Part shown: positions 1-11,736 of the stretch, piece by piece | Layout: each line of letters opens with the position of its first letter | How positions within the stretch are numbered: position 1 is the first letter of the stretch | Assembly: GCA_930367205.1 (NCBI GenBank) | Contig: OV884011.1 | Location: forward strand, 43,227,754-43,291,753 | Source of the DNA: Acanthosoma haemorrhoidale | Taxonomy: Eukaryota > Arthropoda > Insecta > Hemiptera > Acanthosomatidae | Length of the DNA stretch: 64,000 nt | Direction of reading: 5' to 3' | The notes under the pieces: model-generated | Databases searched by the model: none | What the model saw: only the letters and a program-made list of their open reading frames with translations | Told to the model about the DNA's origin: nothing | Position numbers and translations under genes: made by a program

Positions 1-1088
1 GTTGATAAGAAAACGTGGTAACTAAAACCTATAAATGTTCCTACCATATTTATTATATTTTTATTTTATTAGAAATTACAAAAGTTATTGAAATCACATA
101 TGCAACTTTTTCACTATCCATGTTTGGCCTAAAGACATGATTCTCCAGATGATGCTAAAAATAAATATTATCCCCATCCTCAGAAGTATGGTATCGACTA
201 AAACATCCTGATTAGTATAGCGTAATGTTCGGGATTTTCAAAGTTGTAACCACCCCCGTTTTTCAAAGAGGTTTCATTACTTGTTAAGTCGAAAATAAGT
301 ATTTATCTTATCGGATTAAACATGGCTAAGTCCTGAAGTTATATTCGCTACTATTTTCCTTCCGTGGCGAAAACCTTTGCTGTATGATACATACGAACGA
401 CTTGATTTCCTTTTCATTGACGTAGATAAATCTAGTTGTGATTTTTACAGAATGTTTACCAAGAAGTACAGCGTTGCAGTTAGGCCCAGGTGCTCAGGGC
501 GGGTGGGAGGAGTGCAGGATTCTCGGAAGAGAACTCGGTAGGGGGGATATGATGCGAAGGAGGCCACGGTTTTGTAAATGGTATCGCCAAGGATTTCCAC
601 CTCTAGCTGAGGCTACGGGGTGAAGAGCCTAAGTCGGCCTTCTAGCAGCCTTTATGTCACCTAATACCTGCTACTGCCACTGCTATTGCTGCTACTGTAA
701 CTGCTCGCTACCAGTACTTGCGTCCACCAGCTGGTCTTAAACATATAGATCGTACAATGCGTAAATTATATGTGTCACTACTGCCAGACTAAATACATTT
801 TATGAAATTCGTTTTCTTGATATAATGAAAAAAATATCATCATTTAATAATATCAATAAAATAAATTTTGCAATATATCGCGAATATCATTATTATATCA
901 TAATAAATGCTTAACAGTTTGAACCGCAACTCAAACATAACATCACAACCCATGTCGATTTTTTTTTCAATTTTCATGGACTAAGTGAACTTATTTTTCA
1001 TGACTGTACACAGTGTTTATACTGTGAGCATATAAATGAGTAGAAGGAGGCAAAAGTCTATCATGATTTCCTACCCCCCCCCCCAGGT
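1..1088. other. AT-rich non-coding stretch
   Basis: I see no supported gene. A slightly GC-richer patch lies near 470-730, and an 11-C run at 1074-1084 sits directly before the LINE remnant that follows. The short open frames here look like chance. Confidence 0.6.
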
Positions 1089-1680
1089 ACCACTATCGTT
1101 GTCCATAACTCCATTTCCCATCACATAGTTCCTTTGGAAGGACATGATATCCTTCAGTACACTACAGTGTCAATCAGCACCTTCACTTTCCCCTTACTCT
1201 AGCATCAGTGTACTGCTCTCCCAATAAATCCATTTCCGATTCCCAATTCATCTCCTTTCTACACTCCATCGGACATCGTTTCCTTGTGGGTGAGGACTTT
1301 AATGCGAAGCCCCAACACTGGGGTGTCAAGATCCATGAATACACGCGGACGTGCTTTGCTGTCTGCACTCACACGGAAACATTGCTCCACTATCTCCCCT
1401 GACACACTATTGGCCATCAGATCCCAATTGAAATCCAGATTTCTTTCACTTCTTGTTCTACAATAGTTTAGGAACAGTACTCATTCAAACTATTCACTTA
1501 TGCGCCTCGATGACCTCCCTTCCGATCATATCCCCTTAATATTATCCATTTCCCTAAGACCAATTCACAAACTTCCTCCTCCTTCATTTATTAGGGGTTC
1601 AGTGAATTGGGAACACTTCTACCAGCTTCTTACAGATTCCGTAGACCTCAAAGTGTCCCTGAAACATCGAAACAGACGAT
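1089..1680 (+). pseudogene. AP-endonuclease domain remnant (family A LINE)
   Basis: An endonuclease of this type nicks the genomic target to prime reverse transcription. Readable blocks are GTTIVVHNSISHH near 1087-1125, a region around ASVYCSPNKSISDSQF (1201-1250), GEDFNAK at 1289-1309 (family usual GGDFNAKH, with a G-to-E change), and LPSDHIPL with the conserved SDH at 1521-1529. The blocks lie in different frames, so several indels have accumulated. After the SDH motif the frame continues to about 1680 with a reading such as SVNWEHFYQLL, which is typical of the linker after the endonuclease. I am confident of the family and not of exact ends. Confidence 0.85.
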
Positions 1681-1854
1681 GCAGTGCTTTCTTTCACTAC
1701 TCTAGTCCAGAGGTCGGCTTGGGAGGCATCGTCACCCCACCGTCATCCGAAAATTCACAATCAAAATCCTTTACCTCAGCCCTAATCCAATCCAAACCAC
1801 CGCTCCAGAACAGTGTGACAAAGATCCCGACATCCTGCTGATCGTCGTTCGTTC

Positions 1855-2634
1855 GCAAGAGTTCCACATGGCATTGTCCTGGGTCCTATCCTATATAGCC
1901 TATACACCGCTGAGGCCCCCTCTACCCCCAATACCTTTTTGACCACATTCGCAGATGACACTGCAGTCTTGTCTTCTCACCTCTGGGTCTGCCCTCTTAT
2001 CCGGGTCTGCCCGATATAGTATCTCATAGCCTTCAAAAGCACCTCATGAGATCAAGAATTGGAGCAACCAATGGCGGATCAAAGTTAATAAAGCAAAATG
2101 CTCCCACATTACCTTCAACCTCTGGCGCAAGTCTTGTCCACAATTTTTTTAAATTCAATTCCTCTCCCTGTATCCGAGACAGTACGGTACTTAGGCTTTC
2201 ATCTCGACAAACGGCTGACTTGGAACCCACATAAAAGACTAAGAAGAACTAAACAGACGCTTTGGACAACTGTACAGACTACTTCAAAGGACATCCCATC
2301 TCTCAATAGAAATTAAATTACTAATCTACAAAGTTATACTTAAGCCAATCTGGACATACAGAATAGAGCTATGGGGGACAGCAAAAAAAGTCGAATCCAA
2401 TCCTTTCAATTAACAGTCCTGAAAACAATAGTAAATACCCCTTTTTACGACAACAACAAAACCCTTCATAACGATCTTAATATACCCTACATTCTCGAAC
2501 TCATCCCTTCCAAGTTCATGAAATTCTATAGTAACCTATCCAACCACCCTAATCCCGTAGCACAGTCATTACACTGCACCACCCATCCCTATAATACTCA
2601 TCGGATACTGAAATGACAGTGGCCCCGTGACCTG
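1855..2634 (+). pseudogene. Reverse transcriptase palm and C-terminal remnant (family A LINE)
   Basis: The reverse transcriptase of this element would copy its own RNA into DNA. VPHGIVLGPILYSLYT at 1861-1908 matches the VPQGSVLGPILYSLYT block, with Q and S changed. FADDTAVLSSH at 1948-1980 carries the catalytic D-D pair. A later block, SETVRYLGFHLDKRLTWNPH at about 2170-2229, matches the YLGV.LD..L.W..H region. The end of the protein reads LNDLNIPYILELIPSKF in the frame at 2480-2520, then LSNHPNPVAQSL. At least four frame changes or stops are present. The catalytic doublet is intact but the protein cannot be made. Confidence 0.9.
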
Positions 2635-3155
2635 CTATAAATGCGTGACAGTGGGAGCCCTGGCAATGGCCAATTTCTCCAATCATGTCCTGAGCGTCTG
2701 TGGCTCTCTCGCTCTTCGTCAGCCTCCACTGGCTCGTATCCGGTGACGCGGCTGACGGAGGAGCGTGGGGGAGTTCCCAATTCTCTGCTTACACTTCCGC
2801 AAGCGAGGGGGTGATAATCCTGCGGATTTTGGAGGTCTCTGGGCTGTTTGTAAATACTATATGAATGAAGGAGTGAATGAGAGTTGTAAATATGGTATGA
2901 ATGAGAACTTTATTACTTATTAGACAATTACTTATTGTCCAATAAGGTAGATTGTAATTTTATTACAATCAAAAAGTTTTAATACTAAAACTTTCTTTTT
3001 TACAACAGCTTTAATTTATTTGCGTTGTTTATTTGAACGGCACAACATACTATTTGAATGAAACAACATAACCTGACAATGGACTCATAACAGTCCGTAA
3101 AAATAAACTATTAATTAATTAATGAAATTCGAAAGGATATTATGCACATCATTTT

Positions 3156-3282
3156 AAATCCCCACCGCTTTAGCAGAACGTTGTATTTGATATGAAAATG
3201 TAAATCAATTGACCACGCCCTATTTGTAGGTACCCTCTGATATTTTGTGTAAATCCCAAGAATAAGAAGTAATAACATATAA
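3156..3282. repeat. 127-bp direct repeat R1, copy 1
   Basis: This block recurs at 3643-3769 in the same orientation and with the same length. I count 8 mismatches by eye (about 94% identity). It holds no motif that I can name. Confidence 0.9.
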
Positions 3283-3642
3283 CAAATATATATAATATTG
3301 CACAGAGAGACCTCGACTTGGGCTTTCAAGATATCTACCTCATTTTGTCAATATTATTTTGTACCTAACTTTTGTTACCAACGATTAACCATCACATTTA
3401 ACAGATACTTGTCATCAGGACCTGATGCCGACATACTTAGTCGAAACGCTGTCCATTTATTTGATAAAAACTCTATATCTTTCATTCAAAAATTATGTCT
3501 GGAGTTGGAAGGTGTGATTCCTTCCAAATACAGCATTTTAAGAAAACACTGATACACATATTTCGAGGTATTGTAGAATATCTATCTTTAAAATTCTAGA
3601 ACTGTCTAATGAAATAGGTTTGCTCCGTACATGTTTAAAAAT
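3283..3642 (+). other. Spacer between R1 copies with a hammerhead-like motif
   Basis: It contains an interrupted palindrome, CATCAGG-A-CCTGATG (3413-3427). This runs into CTGATG...GTCGAAAC (3422-3448), which resembles the CUGAUGA...GAAA core of hammerhead ribozymes found in Penelope-like elements. The A after CTGATG is a C here, and stem II would be only GAC/GTC around a 7-nt loop, so it is degenerate at best. A similar motif lies at 18601-18625. Confidence 0.25.
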
Positions 3643-3769
3643 AAATCCCCTCCGCTTTATAAGAACGTTATATTTGATATGAAAATGTAAATCAATTGAC
3701 CACGCCCTGCTAGTAGGTACCCTCTGATATTTTGAGTAAATCCCAAGAATAAGAAGTAATAACATATAA
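3643..3769. repeat. 127-bp direct repeat R1, copy 2
   Basis: This is the partner of 3156-3282, lying 487 bp downstream. The two are probably copies of one dispersed repeat, or a local duplication that has aged. Confidence 0.9.
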
Positions 3770-5225
3770 GATAAGAACATTACATATCTGGCTCTACAGT
3801 GCAAGAGCGGATGCGACCTTGAAACTATTGTTCCAACCGTGCATAAGGCAATGAATATATTGTACTGCATGTTAGGAATTACATTATGAAAAGCATATAT
3901 ATACACTGTAGGAGAGGTTTATCGAGCGGTCTAAGGGAAAGTTAGCTGGAATAAGGAAAACCGCATCACACAGCGGGGTGTGTGTATTATCGAGTGGGGG
4001 TGAATTCACCCCCCGGTGCTCCAAGGTCGGAGCACTGCCCTCGTACAAGGCCGCCCCAACCCCTTCATTTATTACCTTTCTACCGGCCATCCCTCACGGG
4101 CTAAATTGGCAGCTATCCTCTTACATTCTTTATACTACATTATTTATTTATATATACACAATAATGATATTTTAACAATCGTTAACATATCGAAAATACT
4201 TTATATCATAATGTTAAACAGTGTGTTATAGATGAAAGTAGGCCTTTAATTGGGAAACAAGGCCCGTTAATAATTATAAAAGGTTATTTTATCACGTTTC
4301 TAAGACGATCACGTTTCGACTCGGTGGGTTAAAAAATCAGAAATTACATGTATCAGTAAACCACTTGTAACAAACTTAATGAAAAATAAATATATAGATC
4401 TATACCAACTTATGAACTTATTTTTAATAAAATAATAACAATTGACAGTTTTGACTGCGACTGATAGAAACCGATTCACGAAATGAGACGAGGGAAAGAC
4501 ACTAAACATAAACAACAACTTTAGTTTTTTGACCTTGAAATTTTGTTTGCACTACTGCCGCTAATGCTTTCTATACCATTGAGAAATAATTAGAAATTTT
4601 AATTAACAAATAAACTGCGACATGAAAAAGTCAAAGAGAAACAAATCTTTTTTTACCTTAACCAAAACATATACATGGTTAGAAAGTAGAGCCTCTGCGA
4701 TAATAAAACCTGTTAATGATACAAATTTTTACCGTGTTCGTAGATTTTGTACACCTAACAGACCATAATTATGTTTTGGAAATATGAGAATATCTTCAAA
4801 TAAAAAATAAGACAGCAGTAAGACCCTATAAACTGTAAGATTATTTACATTTCCTCTGACCCCAAACCACCAAAATTTATAACTTGTCATCGACTTTAAA
4901 AAAATTTCATAGGTATAACCCCTTCTTGACGGTTTTTCGCATCTCGGCCACTGGGACAGGTTCTATTTTCGACTGAAATAATCCTCCTTTCAGATTTCAG
5001 ACCAGCATCTGGAAGAACGAGTGCCATGGCTACTGCAGTATGTTATCTCGCAGGAGAATTATTTTTTATGAGAACCATGGTATAAATATTGTTTGTTTGG
5101 AATTCGGTGAAAAATTCGAGATAAAAACGCCTGTATAAAAAGAGGAAAGAAAATTGGCGAACTCCTTATCTCGAGCACAATTACCCAGTTATAATCTTAT
5201 AGAATATTTGGCAAGCGTTACGCAA
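3770..5225. other. Non-coding stretch
   Basis: I see no gene. GAGCGGTCTAAGG at 3923-3935 resembles a tRNA-Leu A box, but no matching B box is found at the right distance. The rest is AT-rich without recognisable motifs. Confidence 0.5.
3996..4013. repeat. 18-bp perfect palindrome
   Basis: GGGGGTGAATTCACCCCC reads the same on both strands. It lies in a short GC-rich patch of an otherwise AT-rich region. Its function is unknown. Confidence 0.9.
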
Positions 5226-5660
5226 CGCGAGTACGCCGCTTGAAACGTGACAGTGAAAACCGAAATCACGGTCAAAACCCCGAAGAGAGATTCTCGAATA
5301 GGCTCCCATAACGGATCACGTAGAGTGGATAGCTGCCGGTGCAAACGTGAGGAAGCTACACGAGGGGGTCACTATGCCAGAGTTAGGCTGTTTATGTCCC
5401 AGCGTCACGGAGGCAGGACGAGGCGTTTCCTCAGGTACGGCAGGGCACGCAACGCTTGCAAAACAGTGAAAGTTCAACCCAAGTTCGTCGATCCTCAAAA
5501 CGACAGGTTTTCCGAAACGCAGCAGCCTGCTAGCTCTGCAACATGGATTGTGTACGCGATCGGAAGTGCTTGGCACGATTTTTCATCAGACCAACGCATT
5601 CCGGAGTGGTCAACGGCTGGTGGGACCAATCCGCGGTATAATGGCGGTCGTAAAATATAA
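5226..5660 (+). other. GC-richer block with an open frame of unknown nature
   Basis: A 137-codon frame runs from 5247 to 5660, but it starts at GTG, and the first ATG in frame is only near 5394. The translation is rich in R and G and matches nothing I know. An overlapping minus-strand frame (5316-5576) is also open, which suggests that the openness follows from base composition. It could be a 5' exon, a promoter block or a repeat. I see no splice evidence that decides this. Confidence 0.15.
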
Positions 5661-8040
5661 ATATTGTCAGGCACAGTATGTTTCCAAGAGGGCTCAATAA
5701 GCTTGATCAGCGGTATTTGTTATGGATATTGGGCACCAAGCCACCACATTTGAAGCTTCTCAATAAAGATGGAGACTTCATACTTTATAATTGAGCATAG
5801 CCAGAGGTGCCCGAAAACTGAGAATTAAATACGGAGGATTATCGTTTCTGTGTCTGGAGTGCTCGGCGATTCAGAATGGGTGGGGTATCTTGGCCAATGG
5901 GCTCACCAGCTCTAGACATAATACAAATCTGTTTACTTTCAACAACCTTCTTAATCCAGATCATTATTGTAGCTAACATGAGGCAGGGCACATCTGCTGT
6001 GACCCATGCCAGTGGTACGGTATGTGTGAATTCTTGTATAGTTAGCAATAACGAGCTGGTTATCTAACCTTATTATATTATTTTCGCACAATTCAATTTT
6101 ACATATAATTTTTCTTAACTACATTATATGTATATGAAGCAGCTTTTGCAATATTTTTCTGTTTTTGCCCTTTTCCTCTGATCAGACCTCGTGCCCTTAA
6201 AATGAGAATAAATGTTTTGCCTACCAGACAGGTGGGGCTTGGGACTACCGCTTGCGCCCAGGTCAACCTCACTGGTGCCTGGGGCTTCGTTTTCGCTATC
6301 TTAATCGCTCGGATCCATAGGATGTATGTACTGGCTGTGTTTAATAGTATATAAAAAAAACCAAATACTTTACCAAGCACTGTAAACTAATAATAATAGT
6401 TAAATAATTAAAAAATCGCTGTTGGAAAACCAAAATCAATGACCCTTATGGTTGGTTGACATGCCCTAAAACCGAAATCTATGCCAATAATCCTAAGACT
6501 TACGAATGAAAAGGAGACGGTTTATTACTGATAGCAACGATGCTTTTGAAGTTATTGTGGGAAAGTAATAATACAAAACGTCGTATTGGTATTAGGTTCT
6601 GCCAACACGTAACTCAAGGAAGGCGAAATTCGGCTTCTTTAAACACTTCCAAGTGTTTGCTTATCTCTCTAAGGCCCAAACAAAGTGCGAAGATATTTTT
6701 TTACTCAGGGTCAAGTTTTTCGGGACGTGCAATTTTTAAAGGGGGCGATAACACGAAGATATATGGCAATTTCAACAGATAAGGGCACTCAAAAACTGCC
6801 ATGATGATTGTTAAAAAAACGTTTCCTTTGTTTGTTTCGCATTTGAGGTGCGTGCGTTCATAAAATGAGTTTGCGATGACTGAGGTCCAAGAGGATGAAG
6901 CGCTAAGCTATGGGAAGAGACACTTCTGTTCACGGATGTGAAATAAAATTTGCTTTCAATGCAAGTATTCGAGCCCATTTCCGTTTGTAGCACTAGTTAA
7001 ATTTCACCATATAATGGTAAATCTGGTTACGTGTTTCCCAACAAAATGTACTTGGAAATATAAAAAAAAAAATATTTTGACAGAATAATCTCAACTCCAA
7101 GTCATGGTATATCGTTCATAAATGTTTTTCGAAAGAATTGATTAAATTTGATTGAAATGGATTACTACATGGTTGAAATGGTCTACATTACTAGTTTAGG
7201 TAACATTTGCTTTTTGAAAAAGAATCTGTTCGTCCTTCCAAAGTGACTATAATCTTCAAAGATATAGTACACGTGATTCACCAAATTCAAAATGGCAGCA
7301 ATTTTTCGAATAGCAATAGTTATACAACAGAACCGCGGTAGCAAGGAGAGCAAACAGGTCGATAGGAATCGACCATTGCGTCGAGGCCGCGTTCCCAATT
7401 TCCGTCCTATGTCATGTAGGTCAGGTAATTAATAGCACAATTGCTATTACATGAATTAGCGTCCAAGGGCTATTGTCGAATATTAAATGGGATAACTACA
7501 TACTAAAGTTTCCAATTGTCAATGTCGCAGCCTAGCCCGGAGGGAGAAACTACTTTTAGACAAGTAAGTATCAATTTGTCTGTGTACTACGATAAGGGTC
7601 ATATAAGTGATTCAACTAGACTTCAATGGTTAGGTAATTCCATAACAAATCGAAATATTAATGGTTAAAATACAACAAGAGGAAGCGAAAGCAAAAAATT
7701 TCTGGTTCATTACTTTAATTTTTAATGTTTAATTTCAGAAATGTATTAAGGCGTACAGTCCCGAGTTTATTTTTTTCGGTTAAGGGCGCATTAAAGACTA
7801 AGAGAAGACTATGTCCAGCGACCAAGATGGTCAATAAATGAACATTTTTTTTCGCAATAGGAGTATATTTGTTTTAAGGTATTTTCTCCATATTATTAGT
7901 CCACTTAATCTATTATTGCCTTAAATTTGTCTAAACATAATTAAAATAAAACAGTTTAGCTCAATTCAATATCGGCACGTGGCAAGTTTGGATTGACCTA
8001 ATCAAAGTTTCACCACCCGAACGTTCGACCTGAATCGGTC
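5661..8040. other. Non-coding stretch
   Basis: No supported gene. A slightly GC-richer piece at about 6170-6310 has an open minus-strand frame of 93 codons (6099-6380) without recognisable domains. The remainder is AT-rich. Confidence 0.5.
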
Positions 8041-8300
8041 GCTCATCGGGAGCCTCAAGAGCTGACTGTAAGGGGTTGTGATGTGCACCACGTCCAAGAA
8101 GGATTTAAATTAATTAGCGACGGCTGAGGGGGTTGGCGGCCATCTTGCCCTGGGGTAACGACCCTGGGGGCGGTCACGTGGTGGCTCTCAAGGTCGGGGG
8201 TGGATCTACCCCTTCCACCGACCCTTCTATACCCCCACCCCACCCCCTCCAACCCCGATATAGTATCTGTTGATCGTTTCCACTCTCCCTCTTTCACAAG
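8041..8300. other. GC-rich block
   Basis: A C/G-rich patch with strand-asymmetric C tracts near 8210-8260. An 80-codon minus-strand frame (8055-8297) is open but shows no domain. It may be a repeat remnant or a regulatory block. Confidence 0.3.
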
Positions 8301-8675
8301 CTATGGCCTTCTTCATAGATGTATTTGCTCAATTATTCATGTACTGTTTGTTCGGGCAAATTAAAAATACACCAGATGACCTATGGCAGAAGCCTTGCCA
8401 TTTTTTTTGGGATTTATTTTATTCACAGCAATTGTGAACTAAATTCTCTTTTTTGAAATAAATAATACGAAGAAACAATATCCAGAGATTGGCAGCTCAT
8501 TTTTAGCAGTGGGTTTAGTAAAATATAAATGGATTATTTTTTGGGATATCAGCTTAAGTTAAAGAAAGATTGATGTTAAATTTTTATCAAATTTGCAACA
8601 GACCCTAGTGTGAAATGGTTAGAGGATAATGCTCAGTACTCATAAACCAAGGTCTGCAATAGGTCGTTGCTATCA

Positions 8676-8740
8676 TATGCTGTAGTGGCTAGTGCAACTG
8701 GGTCGTCCTATGAAGGTACTGCCTGGCTTTAATTCCTCAG
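8676..8740 (+). repeat. tRNA-like (SINE) fragment
   Basis: An A-box-like TGTAGTGGCTAG starts at 8681 and a B-box-like GGCTTTAATTCC starts at 8724. The 43-nt spacing is close to that in tRNA genes (about 44). The B box departs from GGTTCGAATCC at several positions. It is probably the head of an old tRNA-derived SINE, with no intact cloverleaf. Confidence 0.4.
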
Positions 8741-10778
8741 GATACAGAAATTATTTCACGTTTAAGAATAGGGCCATGTGATGTTTTATTTTCTAGTTTA
8801 AAATAAGAATGAAAGTGTGAATTGAAACATGAATGCGAGCCACTGTAAAAGAATATTTATAAACGAAGAACTATCCTCTTGAAGAAATAGGATGTGAATT
8901 AAAAACAGAAAGTGTTGAGTGAGAACGCAAAAGCCCTGGTTGCACGCGGATCTCAGCGGCTTATTTGAACCGTACCGCCTACGGGTTAGGATCAGCAAGC
9001 CGGAATAAAAAAATCGCGAATGGCTAATGTATTGACTAAAAAAAAACTGCAAGAAATACTTGAGTTTTACCCTGCCGATTTCTTTTGGGACATCTTTGAA
9101 ATTTGGTGTCAGGACATTGGGCGAAACTACTTATTTTTTCAAACCACCTCAGTAACTTAAATTGCGTTTTAAAATGTGTAGATGGCCGCTTAAATATTAG
9201 CAACGAAATAACGTATTGAAATCGCTCCGAAGACTTAAGATTCATAATTTCTTGAGAATCAAGACGTTTTTCTAACTTGCCATTATTGCCTCTTAACCGA
9301 TTTCTTATCACCACACGTCATATCATATAGAAACAGTCAGAAATAAATTATTCTGAATAAAAACAAAAACTGAACCTGTGCTAAATTTCTAGTCCGCCGT
9401 AACACACTTTTTTTTATTGAAAGCAAGAGAGGTTACGTCTCCGTCCAATCATTCTAATATTTTCATAAAAATCTATAATTCAACTGTAATCTGCACAAAC
9501 GATCAACCGTGACTTAATATTCTAGAAAAAAAAGTACACAGTCAATTTAAAAGTACATGGTGATTTGTCCGAAGAGTGCAAACGCCGTAATAAAATGAAA
9601 AAAAAAAAAAAGACGAAACGCTCTCATGAATACAGTGATGACCACAATTTGACATGCAAGCTTGCGATGCAATAATTTTTTAATGCCGTGCTAACGAAAC
9701 GCCTTTTATTATTGGATATAGTTTCATTGGTACTACATTATACACCGACTCACGATGGAATGAGCAAATAAAGCGGAACTCTCTGAAAGAGTAGAATTTA
9801 CAAGGGGAAAAAACGTTAAGGTACATTGTTTATTAATTAGTGTTTATTTTTAATTGATGTGATTTTATCAATGTTTTGACGTTACAATCCAAGCTCATAT
9901 TTTAAGAGCATGGAAAACGAAATGAACTAGGGGAAAAGGGTGTGGTTCCAACTCGATGAAGTTTTTTTTATTTATGAAAAATTAAAATTTTTATGTGGTG
10001 ACAAGATCTGATTTCATTGGTTTCTCGAAATTGTTATGTTTCCTGCTGAAAAAGTCACCACCTCAGGGAAAATGGCATCTACTTTAAATTTTTGAAGATT
10101 TTATTTTTAGGACGTAATGAATTTATTCAGATCAACTCGGTTAACACCCTATATACACCATTTTGTATTTTATATATTTATTGTAGAAACAGCCTTGTAC
10201 AGCCACACCTACTTTGTGCTAACAACTTTCCTTTCGGGTAATTAATAGTGTTTTCTGCTCACTGGCGCATACTAACCCGATTCTCTCCCTACTTAGCAAA
10301 CTTCTTGCTTAATACTTTAATTGGGAAACTGTCCAATAGAAAAATTATGAGATTATTAATATTACTCGGAGCAGGTACACGTGATATCACCCACAAACTA
10401 TCTCTAGGTTCACTTAATAGTTAAATTCAAAATCAAAGGGTAATTCAAACGAACATCTTTGGCAACGTGGGCTTAAATTTGACTAATATAAGCAGCTGTA
10501 CTTACTGAGCTATGGTAATTGTAAAAATCGTAATTTTAAATTACCTGCATCGATACTGTAGAGATGTTTAATAGTTGTGCAATTTAACACTTACCTGAAA
10601 TAAATAAAAAAATAAATAAAGAATAGAAATAATAACATAATATATTTAATAATAATTAGTCAAAAGTCATATACCCGATGTATTAACAATTTTTACGGTT
10701 TTGAAAAATTAAATTAAATCTTTGGGGCATACATTGTCATGACATTGGTCTCGAGGGGCTACACAGCAAAACAAAAAA
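8741..10778. other. Non-coding stretch
   Basis: AT-rich, with short homopolymer runs (for example A12 ending at 9611). I find no coding, RNA or transposon signal that I can support. Confidence 0.55.
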
Positions 10779-10875
10779 ATGTAGTGATGCTACAGGAAAT
10801 ACAAAATAATTTGTGAATAGATTCACCTGAGGATCTATAATTGTATGTAATTATCTGTAAATTTAAAGGGGCTAT
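10779..10875. repeat. 97-bp direct repeat R2, copy 1
   Basis: It begins ATGTAGTGATGCTACAGG and ends GGGGCTAT. The same 97-nt block, with a handful of substitutions and no length change, occurs 343 bp downstream. Confidence 0.9.
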
Positions 10876-11121
10876 AAAATAAAAAAATCCAGTGTTTAAC
10901 ACTATGACCCCACCACCCCTCCCGCATCGATGGCAACAGACTGTCGGGGAAAAATTAGGATAAGAATTAGTATGTAAGTTAGTTTTAAGGTTGATCAAAA
11001 AGGTGAGCCCCATCACCTTTATTAGTCAGTTTAGTCCAGTCACGTATAATGTAATAACGTATAATCATTATACTTGTTTATTCATTATATAATTTCTATA
11101 AAATAACAAAACCTGTATATA

Positions 11122-11218
11122 ATGTAGTGATGCTACAGGAAATACAAAATAAATTGTAAATAGATTCCCCTGAGGATCTATAATTCTATATAATTATCTA
11201 GAAATTTAAAGGGGCTAT
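11122..11218. repeat. 97-bp direct repeat R2, copy 2
   Basis: Partner of 10779-10875. It ends directly before an A-rich and G-rich tract (11219-11245) and the SINE that follows, so it may mark part of a composite insertion. Confidence 0.9.
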
Positions 11219-11232
11219 GGAGGGGGAAAAAA

Positions 11233-11520
11233 AAAAAAAGGGGGCATACACCTCCTGAAGAAGTAGAGCCAGCCGATAGTTGTCGCCTTAGCTGGTAGAT
11301 GAGGCTGAGGTGCACAGTGTCATAAGCACTAGGTGTTACCTTTAAGCCTCAAATTTGGAGTCACTACTTTTTTTTTATGCAATTAGCTACTCATTTATCC
11401 TCGCGAGGCTGAGTTAACCCCGTCCAAACCAATCCCGAAAGAAAAATCCCTGGGCGAGCTAAGGATCTTCGAACCTGCTTCTTCGAATTTAGAAGATCAT
11501 GCTAGCCACTGGCTAAGGGG
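11233..11520 (-). mobile_element. tRNA-derived SINE
   Basis: Read on the minus strand, an A box TTAGCCAGTGGC (11516 down to 11505) is followed 41 nt later by a B box GGTTCGAAGATCC (11475 down to 11463). That is the internal RNA polymerase III promoter arrangement of tRNA-derived SINEs. The B box has two inserted bases compared with GGTTCGAATCC. A body of about 230 bp follows and ends, on the minus strand, in C and T runs near 11245-11220. Both ends are estimates. SINEs depend on a partner LINE for movement, and I cannot tell which LINE from this copy. Confidence 0.6.
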
Positions 11521-11670
11521 GGAAGGGTGGTCGTCTTTTTTTGGGCTTTGAAAACATATAACTCCTTTGTCTTCACTCCCCTGCTAATTATTGACCAATT
11601 CACTCGTGATAAATGTGTGACACAATTGAAAATTATCATTAAATCAGTTAATAATATTATTAATATATAA

Positions 11671-11678
<8 letters not shown>

Positions 11679-11734
<56 letters not shown>
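11679..11734. repeat. (TA)28 microsatellite
   Basis: An uninterrupted TA dinucleotide tract of 56 nt. More TA-rich sequence lies on its left side from 11661. Confidence 0.97.

Positions 11735-11736
<2 letters not shown>

Larger units (their letters stand above)
1089..2975 (+). mobile_element. Decayed Jockey-like non-LTR retrotransposon, family A copy 1
   Basis: This is an ORF2 remnant of a LINE of the Jockey type. Conceptual translation, with frameshifts, gives an AP-endonuclease part (1089-1680), then a jump into the palm of the reverse transcriptase (from about 1855). The C-terminal tail reads RQWPRDLL near 2610-2633, and a non-coding 3' tail of about 340 bp follows. The start of the endonuclease and roughly 300 codons between endonuclease and the VPQG-type RT motif are missing, so the copy is both 5'-truncated and internally deleted. 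Copies at 33.6-34.6 kb and 44.3-44.8 kb share the C-terminal protein and 3' tail. The shared tail includes a stretch reading GGCTCGTAT...GACGCGGCTGA and an end near GGTAGATTGTAATTT. The 3' boundary is approximate and no target-site duplication was identified. It is certainly non-functional. Confidence 0.9.

Noticed and set aside
11679..11734. (TA)28 tract as a replication origin or boundary element
   Set aside because: A plain microsatellite explains it; no other origin feature is seen.
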